A program made the translations under genes and the position numbers. The notes beneath the pieces were generated by a model that was not told where the DNA came from, searched no databases, and saw nothing but the letters and a program-made list of their open reading frames with translations. From Thermovirgaceae bacterium (GTDB lineage: Bacteria; Synergistota; Synergistia; Synergistales; Thermovirgaceae), in assembly GCA_030656095.1 (NCBI GenBank), contig JAUSOU010000101.1, positions 1 to 47,106 on the forward strand: DNA of 47,106 nt, read 5' to 3'. Of the stretch, positions 34,694 to 43,712 are shown one piece after another. Positions within the stretch are counted from its first letter, which is position 1. The number at the start of each line of letters is the position of its first letter.

Positions 34694-36334
34694 ATGCCGA
34701 TCTCCGTGGAGATATCCGGCGGGAGGGGCCACAGGTTCGACCCCCCCGTAACGGGGCAGGACATTCTCAACAAAGTCGGCGCCGGGCGGGACCGGAAGAT
34801 CGTGGCATGGCACGTCAACAACTACCTCCGCCCCCTTGACTGGATCTTGAAAGACGATGCCCGGGTCGATTTTGTCGACACCTCTACCTTTGAAGGAATG
34901 GCCGTATACCGGGGGACTTTGACGTTTGTCCTCTCTCTCGCCTGTCGAGGGGCTCTCGGTGAGGGTCTTTGCGTTCGCCACTCGATCAGCGACGGTTTTT
35001 TCTGCGAGCTTAGATCCGGTCCCATCACACCGGAACAGACGAAACTCGTTAAGGAAGCTGCCGATTTCATCATCACCAAAGACCTTCCCATAACCAGGGA
35101 GATCATGCCTATCGATGCGGCGAGAAGAATTTTTGAGGAGCAGAACGAGCCCGACACTGCCAACCTTCTGAAATGCGCCGGAATGGATCCGGTTATCCTC
35201 AATGAATGCGATGAGGTTTACGGATTCTTCCACGGCCCCCTGGCTCCGTCCACAGGTTACATCTCATCCTGGGATCTGGTTCCTTTCCGGGATGGGATGG
35301 TCCTTCGCTTTCCCACGGTGGCCTTCCCAAGGGAACTGCCGCCTTTCAAGCCCGCCGAAAAACTGGCCGGAGTTTTCCGCGAATACGGCGAATGGCTCCG
35401 GATACTCGGTGTCAAGACCATGGAAAACCTCCATGGACAGGTCACGGCGGGGCGGGGAAAGGAACTGGTCCTGGTCAGCGAGGCTCTCCACAGCCAGAAA
35501 CTCAACCAGATGTCCGAAAGGATCGTTTCGGGCGAAAACACCCGCCTGGTCTGCATATCGGGGCCGTCCGGTTCAGGAAAGACGACCACGGCGGCGAGGC
35601 TTTCTATCAACCTCAGGGCCCTCGGAATGAGACCTGTGGCCATATCGCTCGACGACTACTTCGTCGACAGGAAGAAGACCCCAAGGGACGAAGAGGGCAA
35701 CTACGACTTCGAATCAATTGACGCGCTTGATCTTGACCTGATAAACGAACACCTCGAAACCCTGCTTGGGGGCGGGAGTGTCAGCGTCCCCCGGTTCAAC
35801 TTCATAACGGGCCGACGCGAGCGGGGACCCGCGGTCCACCTGGAAAAGGGCGACATCCTCATAATCGAGGGCATCCACGGCCTCAACAGCAGGCTCACCA
35901 GTTCGGTACCGGATCCCTTGAAGTTCCGCATATACATATCGCCTCTCACCGGGATCAGCCTCGACAGGCACAACCGAACGAGCACCACCGACAACAGGCT
36001 CCTGCGGCGGCTCGTCAGGGATCAAAGGCTCAGGGGCAAGAGCGCCGAGACGACCCTTGCGCAGTGGCCTTCCGTCATTCGCGGGGCCCATCAGTACATC
36101 TTCCCCTACCAGGAGCAGGCCGACGAGATGTTCAACTCCGCGCTGGTCTACGAGCTCTCGGTGCTCAAAGGATACGCCGAACCTGTCCTGAAAACCGTCC
36201 GGGAGGAATCCCCGGAGTTCGGCGAAGCGCAGAGACTTCTCAACATATCAAGGTACATACCCTACATCCCGGCCGATTTCGTCCCCGCAAACTCCATCCT
36301 CCGCGAATTCATCGGAGGCAGCTGTTTTGAATAG
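34694..36334 (+). CDS. TGS/ThrRS-like N-terminal region fused to uridine-kinase-like P-loop domain
   Basis: N-terminal TGS-like segment; ThrRS-like region; GPSGSGKTTTAARLSINL Walker A, SLDDYFVDRKKTPRDEEGNYDFES. Confidence 0.85.
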   Translation: MPISVEISGGRGHRFDPPVTGQDILNKVGAGRDRKIVAWHVNNYLRPLDWILKDDARVDFVDTSTFEGMAVYRGTLTFVLSLACRGALGEGLCVRHSISDGFFCELRSGPITPEQTKLVKEAADFIITKDLPITREIMPIDAARRIFEEQNEPDTANLLKCAGMDPVILNECDEVYGFFHGPLAPSTGYISSWDLVPFRDGMVLRFPTVAFPRELPPFKPAEKLAGVFREYGEWLRILGVKTMENLHGQVTAGRGKELVLVSEALHSQKLNQMSERIVSGENTRLVCISGPSGSGKTTTAARLSINLRALGMRPVAISLDDYFVDRKKTPRDEEGNYDFESIDALDLDLINEHLETLLGGGSVSVPRFNFITGRRERGPAVHLEKGDILIIEGIHGLNSRLTSSVPDPLKFRIYISPLTGISLDRHNRTSTTDNRLLRRLVRDQRLRGKSAETTLAQWPSVIRGAHQYIFPYQEQADEMFNSALVYELSVLKGYAEPVLKTVREESPEFGEAQRLLNISRYIPYIPADFVPANSILREFIGGSCFE

Positions 36335-36343
36335 TCCGGGAAC

Positions 36344-36373
36344 CGTAAATCGTAAATCGTTAATCGTTAAGCG
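36344..36373 (+). repeat. Heptad array, CGTDAAT variant, left arm
   Basis: cgtaaatcgtaaatcgttaatcgttaagcg. Confidence 0.9.
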
Positions 36374-36432
36374 AAGAAGCAAGGTGCAAAGCCCTTGCGC
36401 AAGGGTTTTCAAGGCCTGGTTTCCCGATTTGT

Positions 36433-36470
36433 CATTCACGATTCACGATTTACGATTCACGATTCACGCC
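36433..36470 (-). repeat. Heptad array, CGTDAAT variant, right arm
   Basis: cattcacgattcacgatttacgattcacgattcacgcc. Confidence 0.9.
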
Positions 36471-36484
36471 TTAAGGTTCCTCCC

Positions 36485-37315
36485 ATGCGCGTGACAATGT
36501 CCGATGTCGCGGCGGAGGCTGGGGTCAACAAGGCCACCGTCAGCAGGGTCCTCAGGGGTGATCCCAGGATCAGCTCGGCAACCGGCGAAAGGGTCTGGAG
36601 CACCATCAAGGCTCTTGGCTACAGACCCGACGCAATCGCGAGGGGGCTTTCAAGCCGGAGCAGCGACACCATAGGCGTCTTTTTCAGGGATCTTTCCGCC
36701 CCCTGGGCTGGGGAGTTTCTCGCGGGGTTCGAACGCGTGGTCTCCCGTCACGGGAGCGAATGCATGATCCGAGCGACGGGTGCGGACCCTCAGCAGCGGC
36801 GCAACGCCATGTTCCGCTTCCTGTCCAGGAGGGTCGACGGATTCGTGTGGCTCGACGGTCTCCCCGAACCGGACGCGGAAGTGCCTGGGATCACGGTAGG
36901 GATCCCATCGCCCTCGGGGGTCTCCGTCCTTGTGGACATAGAAGTAGCTGCGTCCCTTCTCCAAGGGCTTGCGGGGGACCGGGACATTGAGATAGTGCAG
37001 GGGGAGAGGCCGTTTTTTCCGGGGATACACTCGTTTCTTCCCGTGGTCAAAAAAAAGGAGAGCGGGACCGTCAGGGTTTACGACGGGAACCTGCCCCCCG
37101 ATACGGAAACAGAGCACGGGGATATTCTTGTAATATGCACAACCCGTAAATGCCCGGTCCTCTCCCCGGATTCCTGGAGGCTCTACTGGCCGGCCTTCGA
37201 ACTCGGGACGCTTTCGGCCAGGGTTCTCCTGAACACCATAAGGGGCAGGGGAGCCCGCCCCGAAACGGTCAGACTGCTCCCTGTCCTGTCAGGCCCCTCC
37301 CGGGATCAACTGTGA
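36485..37315 (+). CDS. LacI-family transcriptional regulator
   Basis: MSDVAAEAGVNKATVSRVLRGDPRISSATGERVWSTIKALGYRPDAIARGL. Confidence 0.88.
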   Translation: MRVTMSDVAAEAGVNKATVSRVLRGDPRISSATGERVWSTIKALGYRPDAIARGLSSRSSDTIGVFFRDLSAPWAGEFLAGFERVVSRHGSECMIRATGADPQQRRNAMFRFLSRRVDGFVWLDGLPEPDAEVPGITVGIPSPSGVSVLVDIEVAASLLQGLAGDRDIEIVQGERPFFPGIHSFLPVVKKKESGTVRVYDGNLPPDTETEHGDILVICTTRKCPVLSPDSWRLYWPAFELGTLSARVLLNTIRGRGARPETVRLLPVLSGPSRDQL

Positions 37316-38343
37316 GATCTGTGCACTGAAAGAAGATCCGCCAGGAGTGCCTGTCCGGTCTCCACCCTTCCGGCTCCGGGACCCACGATCGTGACCTCGC
37401 CGAGGTGGTCCGTAACCAGCGTGATGGCGTTGGTAGCGTTCATAATCCCTGCAAGCGGGTGCGTCAGGGGGATCTCTTTCGGGGCCACCTTTGCCACCAG
37501 TATGCCGTTCTCCCTTCGCACTTCCGCTATCAATTTGATGCGTGCGCCCCTCTTCGCCGCCGCCTCGATGTCCCCGCTGGTGATCCCGGTGATGCCCGTG
37601 CGGTCAACATCCTCAACGCGGATGGGTTCTCCCATCAGGACCTTGGCCAGCACCTGTACCTTTACCGCTGCGTCCCACCCTTCCACGTCTCCGGTCGGAT
37701 CGGCCTCGGCGTATCCGAGTTCCTGCGCTTTTTTCAACGCCTCCCCGTAGGGCATTCCCTCTTCCATGCGGGTCAGGATATAGTTCGTCGTCCCGTTCAC
37801 TATGCCCATGGCGCCGGTGATGTCGCAGCCCGCCAGCGCCTCGCGGGCCAGGTTCATCGTCGGCGTTCCGCTCATCACGACGCCTTCGAAGAAGTAGGAG
37901 ACGCCGTTTTTCTCCGCGAGCTCCATGAGTTCCGGCAGGGCTATTGATACCGGGCCCTTGTTTGTAGATACTACGTGGATTCCGCGATCCAGGGCTGTTC
38001 GGATGTGAGTAACGCCGGGCTCGCCGGTCTTCAGGTCGGTATATGTTGCCTCGGTGATGATGTCGGCGTAGTTTCCCGAGATCAGGGAGAGCGTGTCTTT
38101 TTCGGTCGCATCGGGGTGTCCTTTGAGTGATCCGGTCTTGTCCAGTACCGCAAGAGCGGAAGCAAGGTCTATCCCATTAGGGTTGAAAAGGGACCCCTTC
38201 ACCGGGGCCGCAATAAATGTTACCGAATACTCGAATCCGTAACGCTCCTTAAGAGCTTCACGCTTATCGACAAGAATTCTCGCAAGCCCCTGGCCGACGT
38301 TTCCGAAACCCACGCATCCGATCTTCCACATATTCATCTGCAC
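37306..38343 (-). CDS. Homoserine dehydrogenase family protein (no ACT domain)
   Basis: GCVGFGNVGQGLARIL, STNKGPVS, GIVNGTTNYILTRMEEG, DPTGDVEGWDAAVKV. Confidence 0.9.
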   Translation of the reverse strand: MQMNMWKIGCVGFGNVGQGLARILVDKREALKERYGFEYSVTFIAAPVKGSLFNPNGIDLASALAVLDKTGSLKGHPDATEKDTLSLISGNYADIITEATYTDLKTGEPGVTHIRTALDRGIHVVSTNKGPVSIALPELMELAEKNGVSYFFEGVVMSGTPTMNLAREALAGCDITGAMGIVNGTTNYILTRMEEGMPYGEALKKAQELGYAEADPTGDVEGWDAAVKVQVLAKVLMGEPIRVEDVDRTGITGITSGDIEAAAKRGARIKLIAEVRRENGILVAKVAPKEIPLTHPLAGIMNATNAITLVTDHLGEVTIVGPGAGRVETGQALLADLLSVHRSHS

Positions 38344-38349
38344 CTCCCT

Positions 38350-40146
38350 TTAAATGCGCTGGCGTATGCCAAGCCTGTTGATCGTGGCATCGGTGGGACG
38401 CCCTTCAAAGTCCCAACCTCTCAGCGAATAATATTCATCAAGCATCGTGTCAAAATCCTTTCGGGATAGCGAAACGCTCTGCTCCCCGCGCGGCGGCATT
38501 GGAAGCGGGTCCTCGAACATCCTCGGCGGGAGAGTGTCGTCCTTTCTGGATATTCCGGCTTCGCGGATGTTGAAGAGGCGTGTATGGTTCCATATCCGCT
38601 CCCCGGCAAAAAGGTACTCCTCTTCGGAGATCTCCCAGCCCGTGATATGTTTCAGGCACGACAGAGCCCTTTCCTGCGAATACGGGACAAAATCGCAGAC
38701 TACGAGAGAGTAGGCCGCGGCGCGCTCGTCCTGTGCCGACTTGACAGTCAATGCCATGCCATTGGTGCTGAAGCGGGGGAGAATACCGTCAAGCTCTCCC
38801 AGAACGGTCCAGGCCCTCTGGTGACATCCTCCACGGTCCGAGGTGGCGTATGCGAGGGCCATTCCCCAGGTTGCACGCGGTTCGTAGCCGGGAAGTTCCA
38901 TCCCCTTGACGTGGATCGCGAAGTGGTCAGTGCCCTGGCCTATCTCTTCTGCCGTAGCCCTGACGCCCTTTGAAAGCGTAGCGCCGAGCCCTCTTCTGTA
39001 GGCGATATCTTCGAGGAGTTTTACCTGCCCCTCAGAATCTCCGAACTCCGGCGCGTCGGGCAGAATGCCTCTCTGTCTGCACTCCATGGCAAAAGCTACT
39101 GCTCCCCCGGCGGATATGGAGTCCAGCCCCAGCTGGTTGCAAACCCTGACCGCTTTTGCCAGCTGCGGCATCTTGCCTATTCCGTTGTTGCTCCCGAGCA
39201 GTGCGATCGATTCATACTCGACCTTGACCGCATGTCCGTCGTCCTCCAGGACTTTTCCGCACATGATGGGGCAGTTGGAGCACGCCACATCGCGCTTGGT
39301 GTAGTGCCGAAGGTTAGTCGAGGTCAGTCCATAGATAGGGTTGAAATACCCCTGCTGAAAGTTGTTCGTAGGGAGGATCCCCGTACGGCTCATCGCTTCC
39401 ACAAGTGACGCTGTGCCGACAATGCGTCTCGTGTGGATCGAATCGCTGGCGTTGATACCCTTGATTATCTCCGCGACCTCTTTCCTGAGGGCGCTTTCGT
39501 TTGCAAGAGGGATGCTGCCGGATCCTTTCACAGCGATGGCCTTGAGATTCTTGCTCCCCATAACTGCTCCCGTGCCTCCGCGTCCTGCAACGCCTGCTCT
39601 TGTCGTGTCGCTGTCACAGTCGATCGTGATCGTGGCTATCGGGACAAGGTTCTCCCCTCCGGGGCCTATTACGGCAACGTGGGCGCCGGGGTCTGTCACG
39701 TCTCGTACGGCCATTACCGTATCATCAACAGCCTTTCCCCAGAGATCTCCAGCCTCGCGGATCTCCGCTTTCCCGTCGTTGAGCCAGAGGTATGACGGCT
39801 TTGCAGCTTTCCCGGTGACTATGATCCCGTCATAGCCCGCCATCCGCAGCTCCTTTGCGAAAAACCCTCCGGAGTGGCTGTCCACATACATTCCGGTCAG
39901 CGGGGATTTCGTCACAACAACGAATCTTCCCGATGTCGGGAATATCGTTCCCGTGAAAGGTCCGGTCAGGAATATCAGCACATTTTCCGGGTCAAGCGCT
40001 CCTGTGCCGGGTTTCATCAGGGAGTCCAGCAGGTATATCCCCAGTCCTTTCCCCCCAATGTACTGTCTTGCGATCTCCTCCGGAACAAAAGAATCCTTGA
40101 AAGATCCGGTTCCAAGGTCGACATGCAGAAGTTTTCCGAACATCAC
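38350..40146 (-). CDS. Aldehyde:ferredoxin oxidoreductase (tungsten/AOR family)
   Basis: YIGGKGLGIYLL, PLTGMYVDSHSGGFFAKELRMAGYDGI, AGVAGRGGTGAVMGSKNLKAIAVKG, CSNCPIMCG. Confidence 0.93.
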   Translation of the reverse strand: MMFGKLLHVDLGTGSFKDSFVPEEIARQYIGGKGLGIYLLDSLMKPGTGALDPENVLIFLTGPFTGTIFPTSGRFVVVTKSPLTGMYVDSHSGGFFAKELRMAGYDGIIVTGKAAKPSYLWLNDGKAEIREAGDLWGKAVDDTVMAVRDVTDPGAHVAVIGPGGENLVPIATITIDCDSDTTRAGVAGRGGTGAVMGSKNLKAIAVKGSGSIPLANESALRKEVAEIIKGINASDSIHTRRIVGTASLVEAMSRTGILPTNNFQQGYFNPIYGLTSTNLRHYTKRDVACSNCPIMCGKVLEDDGHAVKVEYESIALLGSNNGIGKMPQLAKAVRVCNQLGLDSISAGGAVAFAMECRQRGILPDAPEFGDSEGQVKLLEDIAYRRGLGATLSKGVRATAEEIGQGTDHFAIHVKGMELPGYEPRATWGMALAYATSDRGGCHQRAWTVLGELDGILPRFSTNGMALTVKSAQDERAAAYSLVVCDFVPYSQERALSCLKHITGWEISEEEYLFAGERIWNHTRLFNIREAGISRKDDTLPPRMFEDPLPMPPRGEQSVSLSRKDFDTMLDEYYSLRGWDFEGRPTDATINRLGIRQRI

Positions 40147-40175
40147 TTATCCCTCCCTGATCGTGGTCGAAGAAA

Positions 40176-40517
40176 TTATTCTTCCAGGGCCTCCGGAGCG
40201 CAGAAATTGAAAAACCTTGCAACGATGCGCCCCGAAAGGGTGCTGCAGATCTGGTGATTAGCCTCCTCCGATGCCGCATCGTAGGCTTCAGCAAGCCTGG
40301 CAATGCTTTCTGGATGCCCGTCAGCTCCCGAAGAGGAAGCCCTTCGGGCCGACTCGATCTCCCCACGCAGCGCATTGCACTCCCTCACGGCACGGAAGAT
40401 CCGGTCGTAGGCAAGCCCGATCCACCAGCAGACACCCATCAGAAAAAGAAAAAAGAAGATCATAAAAGTCCCCAAAATCAGCCCTCCCGGCCCGGCTGAA
40501 CAATTTACACCGTACAC
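40176..40517 (-). CDS. Small membrane protein, unknown
   Basis: 113-aa ORF, one TM (TFMIFFFLFLMGVCWWIGLAY) plus helical tail. Confidence 0.5.
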   Translation of the reverse strand: MYGVNCSAGPGGLILGTFMIFFFLFLMGVCWWIGLAYDRIFRAVRECNALRGEIESARRASSSGADGHPESIARLAEAYDAASEEANHQICSTLSGRIVARFFNFCAPEALEE

Positions 40518-40599
40518 TCATTTTAGCCTGAAAAGCTCTCCATGTGATCCTTCCTCAAAAATAAACAGGTTCATTTTTTACCAATTTACTAAACTTAGG

Positions 40600-40627
40600 T
40601 TGACATTTCCCGGAAGACGGATATGCT
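40600..40627 (+). promoter_or_regulatory. Sigma70-like promoter
   Basis: TTGACA - 16 bp - TATGCT. Confidence 0.6.
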
Positions 40628-40644
40628 TGCTAGCGCGCAAGGGC

Positions 40645-40674
40645 CGTTAATCGTTAATCGTCGATCATAAATCG
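40645..40674 (+). repeat. Heptad array, CGTDAAT variant
   Basis: cgttaatcgttaatcgtcgatcataaatcg. Confidence 0.8.
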
Positions 40675-40755
40675 AGGAGGAGAAGCAAGAACAGAATAAG
40701 GTCTGGTTTTTCCGTCTTACGTCTAACATTTCACGCTGTCAGGAGGTCCTCACCG

Positions 40756-41172
40756 ATGCTTCGAATAAGACCTGGTCATCCATCAGGGATTAACAGCGCA
40801 ACAGCCAACTTCAAAACAGGAAACCTGATCGGAGGTCTCGATATGTGGCACCAGGACAGCGCAGGCAAATGGTACATGGCGGAAAGCGAAATCATAGGAT
40901 CCGATAACATCGCATCGCCCGCGGATGGCGTTGCGGTCTGGGCCAATACAGTCATATCAGGCGATTTTTTCGAGCTGGGAGTCGACAGCAGCGTTTACCT
41001 TTTTTCCTCCCAGGCCCGGGGGCATGAGAGAGCCGTAAATCGTGACTCGCACCCTGCCGCTGCGCTCGGGGCACCTTGTGACTCGGGGGATGGGGACAGG
41101 AAAACCACATCATCCAAACACAGGGTCGGGGGCGGTATGGCCCCCGCCCTTGTCATCCCGATTCACGCATAA
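40756..41172 (+). CDS. Hypothetical protein; C-terminus reads through heptad repeat
   Basis: ORF with aggaggt RBS at ~40741; C-terminal residues RAVNRDS are encoded by cgtaaatcgtgactcg. Confidence 0.45.
   Translation: MLRIRPGHPSGINSATANFKTGNLIGGLDMWHQDSAGKWYMAESEIIGSDNIASPADGVAVWANTVISGDFFELGVDSSVYLFSSQARGHERAVNRDSHPAAALGAPCDSGDGDRKTTSSKHRVGGGMAPALVIPIHA
41033..41050 (+). repeat. Short heptad array inside an ORF 3' end
   Basis: ccgtaaatcgtgactcgc. Confidence 0.6.
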
Positions 41173-41236
41173 CGCACCTGCCCCTCTGCTATACTTTCCC
41201 CATAGATTTCTCATCGCAAAAAATGACAAAGGGGAT

Positions 41237-41845
41237 ATGCCTGTCATGACTGTTGCCTACTTCGACGGCGCTTCTCGAGGTAACCCGGGCGAATCTGGTG
41301 CCGGTGCCTGCATAATCAATGACGACGGAACAATGGCCTGGGAATCCTGCCGGGCCCTCGGAAGGGGCACCAACAACGAGGCCGAATACCACGCCTTGAT
41401 AATGCTCCTTGAGGAGATCTCCAAAAGGGGCCTGAAGCGCGTCACCGTGCGCGGCGACAGCCGCCTGGTCGTCTTGCAGGTCAACGGGGAGTGGAAGGTA
41501 CGCGAGGATCGCCTCCGCATCCTCGCCGACCGGGCACGTGCCCTCGTAAGGGAAAGCGGTGCAACCCTTGAGTGGGTCCCCAGGGAGCAGAACTCAATGG
41601 CGGATGCCCTCTCCAACAAGGCCCTCGACGGAGAAACCATCACAAAGATCAACCCCTTCCCGGAGGAGAGGCTCGAGCACGTCTCCGACGGGATCTTCAT
41701 CGCCCACGGCAGTTCCGACTATGCCGTGGACATTTCCCATTCATCATGCAGCTGCCCTTCCTTCAGGTCGCGGGGAAAGTGCAAGCATCTTGATGCTGCA
41801 CTCTCATTCGCGAAAAAGGAGAAGAGATCATGTTCGTCCTCCTGA
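41237..41845 (+). CDS. RNase HI-like domain fused to C-terminal SWIM zinc finger
   Basis: YFDGASRGNPGESGAGACI, NNEAEYHALI, GDSRLVV, EQNSMADALSNKAL; then CSCPSFRSRGKCKHL (CxCx9CxH). Confidence 0.85.
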   Translation: MPVMTVAYFDGASRGNPGESGAGACIINDDGTMAWESCRALGRGTNNEAEYHALIMLLEEISKRGLKRVTVRGDSRLVVLQVNGEWKVREDRLRILADRARALVRESGATLEWVPREQNSMADALSNKALDGETITKINPFPEERLEHVSDGIFIAHGSSDYAVDISHSSCSCPSFRSRGKCKHLDAALSFAKKEKRSCSSS

Positions 41846-42738
41846 CAGGAGACACCGAAGCAGGGCTCAGGAAACCCGGCCGCTTTGCCTCTCACGAGGA
41901 GGCCGGGTTTATCTGGTGGGGCATTCCGGCCCCCTCCGATACTTTCGTGTTCCAGAAAGGCTCCGAAATACCTCCCGCGGTCTTCACGAGGGCTGCACGC
42001 CTGGTTTCAGATTTTCCGGTCCTGATCGTTCGTGCGGGCACATTCACCCACCCGGTTTGTCCCTTCATGGAGACAGGGGCTCAGCCCGGCAAGAACCCCC
42101 GAAAAGAAAAAGCCGTGCCGGATGCCCGCAGGCTCTGGGACTGCGGATTCAGCATCGGCAGACTTGTAGCCCGGATGGGCGAAACCGTTGTGATAGGAGA
42201 ATCCGTCCCCGGGGGAGATGTCACCGCGGATCTCCTGCTTAGGGCCTTCGGTATGCCCCCGGTAGACCCTGATAATGAATCCGCCTGGGAGGATGCATCA
42301 TCCCGCCTCGGCATCACCCCCAAAGATCTCCCTGGTCGAGGTTTCGAAGCGGTCGTTGAACTTGGAGACCCCATGCAGGTAGTTGCTGCGGGGATTGCAA
42401 CCGGTGCCCGCGACAGGGCGGAGGTCGTCCTTGCTGGCGGAATCCCCATGCTGGCCGTTGCGGCGCTGCTTCGAAACCTCGGGGACATTGGCAGGATAAC
42501 CATCGCAACGACAAGCCGTACGGTCGATGATCCCTCCCTTGACTTTTGCTCCATGGCCGCATCGCTCGGACTTGAATCCATGGTCATTCCGCTGGACTAT
42601 GTTCGAGACGGGGCCGGAGCGGCGGGCGCCGCATGGTACGCGGAGCGGCTGGATTTTACTCTGGAGCGAGTCCTCCAGCGGGCTGCCCTTCTTTGCGGCG
42701 AACTCTCCGCCGCACCCACGGTAAATACGGAAGGATAA
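41830..42738 (+). CDS. CobT-like nicotinate-nucleotide:dimethylbenzimidazole phosphoribosyltransferase family
   Basis: AGTFTHPVCPF, GESVPGGDVTADLLLRAFG, GDPMQVVAAGIATGA, VVLAGGIPMLAVAALL. Confidence 0.75.
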   Translation: MFVLLTGDTEAGLRKPGRFASHEEAGFIWWGIPAPSDTFVFQKGSEIPPAVFTRAARLVSDFPVLIVRAGTFTHPVCPFMETGAQPGKNPRKEKAVPDARRLWDCGFSIGRLVARMGETVVIGESVPGGDVTADLLLRAFGMPPVDPDNESAWEDASSRLGITPKDLPGRGFEAVVELGDPMQVVAAGIATGARDRAEVVLAGGIPMLAVAALLRNLGDIGRITIATTSRTVDDPSLDFCSMAASLGLESMVIPLDYVRDGAGAAGAAWYAERLDFTLERVLQRAALLCGELSAAPTVNTEG

Positions 42739-43712
42739 TGATGACGCCCCGCGGCCCCTTCAGGCTTTGGCTCCTTGCCCTTTCGGCATCCCTGGCGGCG
42801 GCTCTTCTCTGGGTCATCTCCATCGGCGAGGTGAGGATACCCGCGGGGGAAATAATCGATGTGATCCTCGGAAACATCTCAGGGGCGGATCCCCGCGCTG
42901 TGATAGTCCTGTCGATCCGACTCCCCAGGGCTCTTGCCGCCTCGGCGGTCGGCGCGGTTCTGGCCGGGAGCGGCGTAGTCTTCCAGGGAGTCCTTTTAAA
43001 CCCCCTTGCAGAGCCGTACACGCTCGGTGTGGCCACTGGGGCTGCCTTCGGAGCATCTCTTGCCATAACTCTCCGCCTGCCATTCATACCCCCCTTCGCC
43101 TTTGCGGGGGGAGTGGCGGCCCTTGGCCTGGTCTGGATCCTCGGGCACGGAGGGCGTGACTCCTCATCTTCGACCCGCCTCATCCTTGCCGGGGTCATCG
43201 TCGGAAGCGTCCTCGGCGCCGGCATCACACTCATCAAGGCCCTTGCGGGCGACCAGGTGGGCGTCATAGTTCTCTGGCTCCTGGGGAGTTTTTCCCTTTC
43301 TTCCTGGGGCGATGTCGGATGGAGCATGGCTTCGGCGCTTCTGGTTCTCCTGCTGGGGATCTTCTGGGCCAGAGATATGGACGTGATATCGTCGGGCGTT
43401 AACCCCCGTTCCCTTGGAGTGGACGACAGAAAAACCGTGGGGTTCCTTCTCTTCGGATGTTCCCTGGCGACGGCCATAGCGGTATCGATCAGCGGGATCA
43501 TAGGTTTCGTCGGCCTTGTGGTCCCCCACCTCATCAGGCTGGTCTCGGGACCCTCCCATGCGAGGCTCGTTCCTCTGAGCGTCCTCGGCGGAGCTCTCCT
43601 GCTCCTGCTTGCCGACACGGCGGCCCGTTCGCTGGGCGAACTCCCAGTCGGGGTGATCACCGCCCTTATCGGCGGCCCCATTTTCTGTTTTCTGCTCTGG
43701 AGGGGAAGGTAA
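42738..43712 (+). CDS. FecCD/BtuC-type ABC transporter permease
   Basis: SIRLPRALAASAVGAVLAGSGVVFQGVLLNPLAEPYTLGVATGAAFGA, GLVVPHLIRL. Confidence 0.92.
   Translation: MMTPRGPFRLWLLALSASLAAALLWVISIGEVRIPAGEIIDVILGNISGADPRAVIVLSIRLPRALAASAVGAVLAGSGVVFQGVLLNPLAEPYTLGVATGAAFGASLAITLRLPFIPPFAFAGGVAALGLVWILGHGGRDSSSSTRLILAGVIVGSVLGAGITLIKALAGDQVGVIVLWLLGSFSLSSWGDVGWSMASALLVLLLGIFWARDMDVISSGVNPRSLGVDDRKTVGFLLFGCSLATAIAVSISGIIGFVGLVVPHLIRLVSGPSHARLVPLSVLGGALLLLLADTAARSLGELPVGVITALIGGPIFCFLLWRGR

Noticed and set aside
36395-36484. N-terminal extension of the LacI ORF (MRKGFQGLVSRFVIHDSRFTIHDSRLKVPP)
   Set aside because: Encoded by the heptad array; the HTH starts at ATG 36485.
42656-43681. 341-aa minus-strand ORF opposite the ABC permease
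   Set aside because: Translation is Arg/Pro/Ser-rich antisense of a hydrophobic membrane protein.
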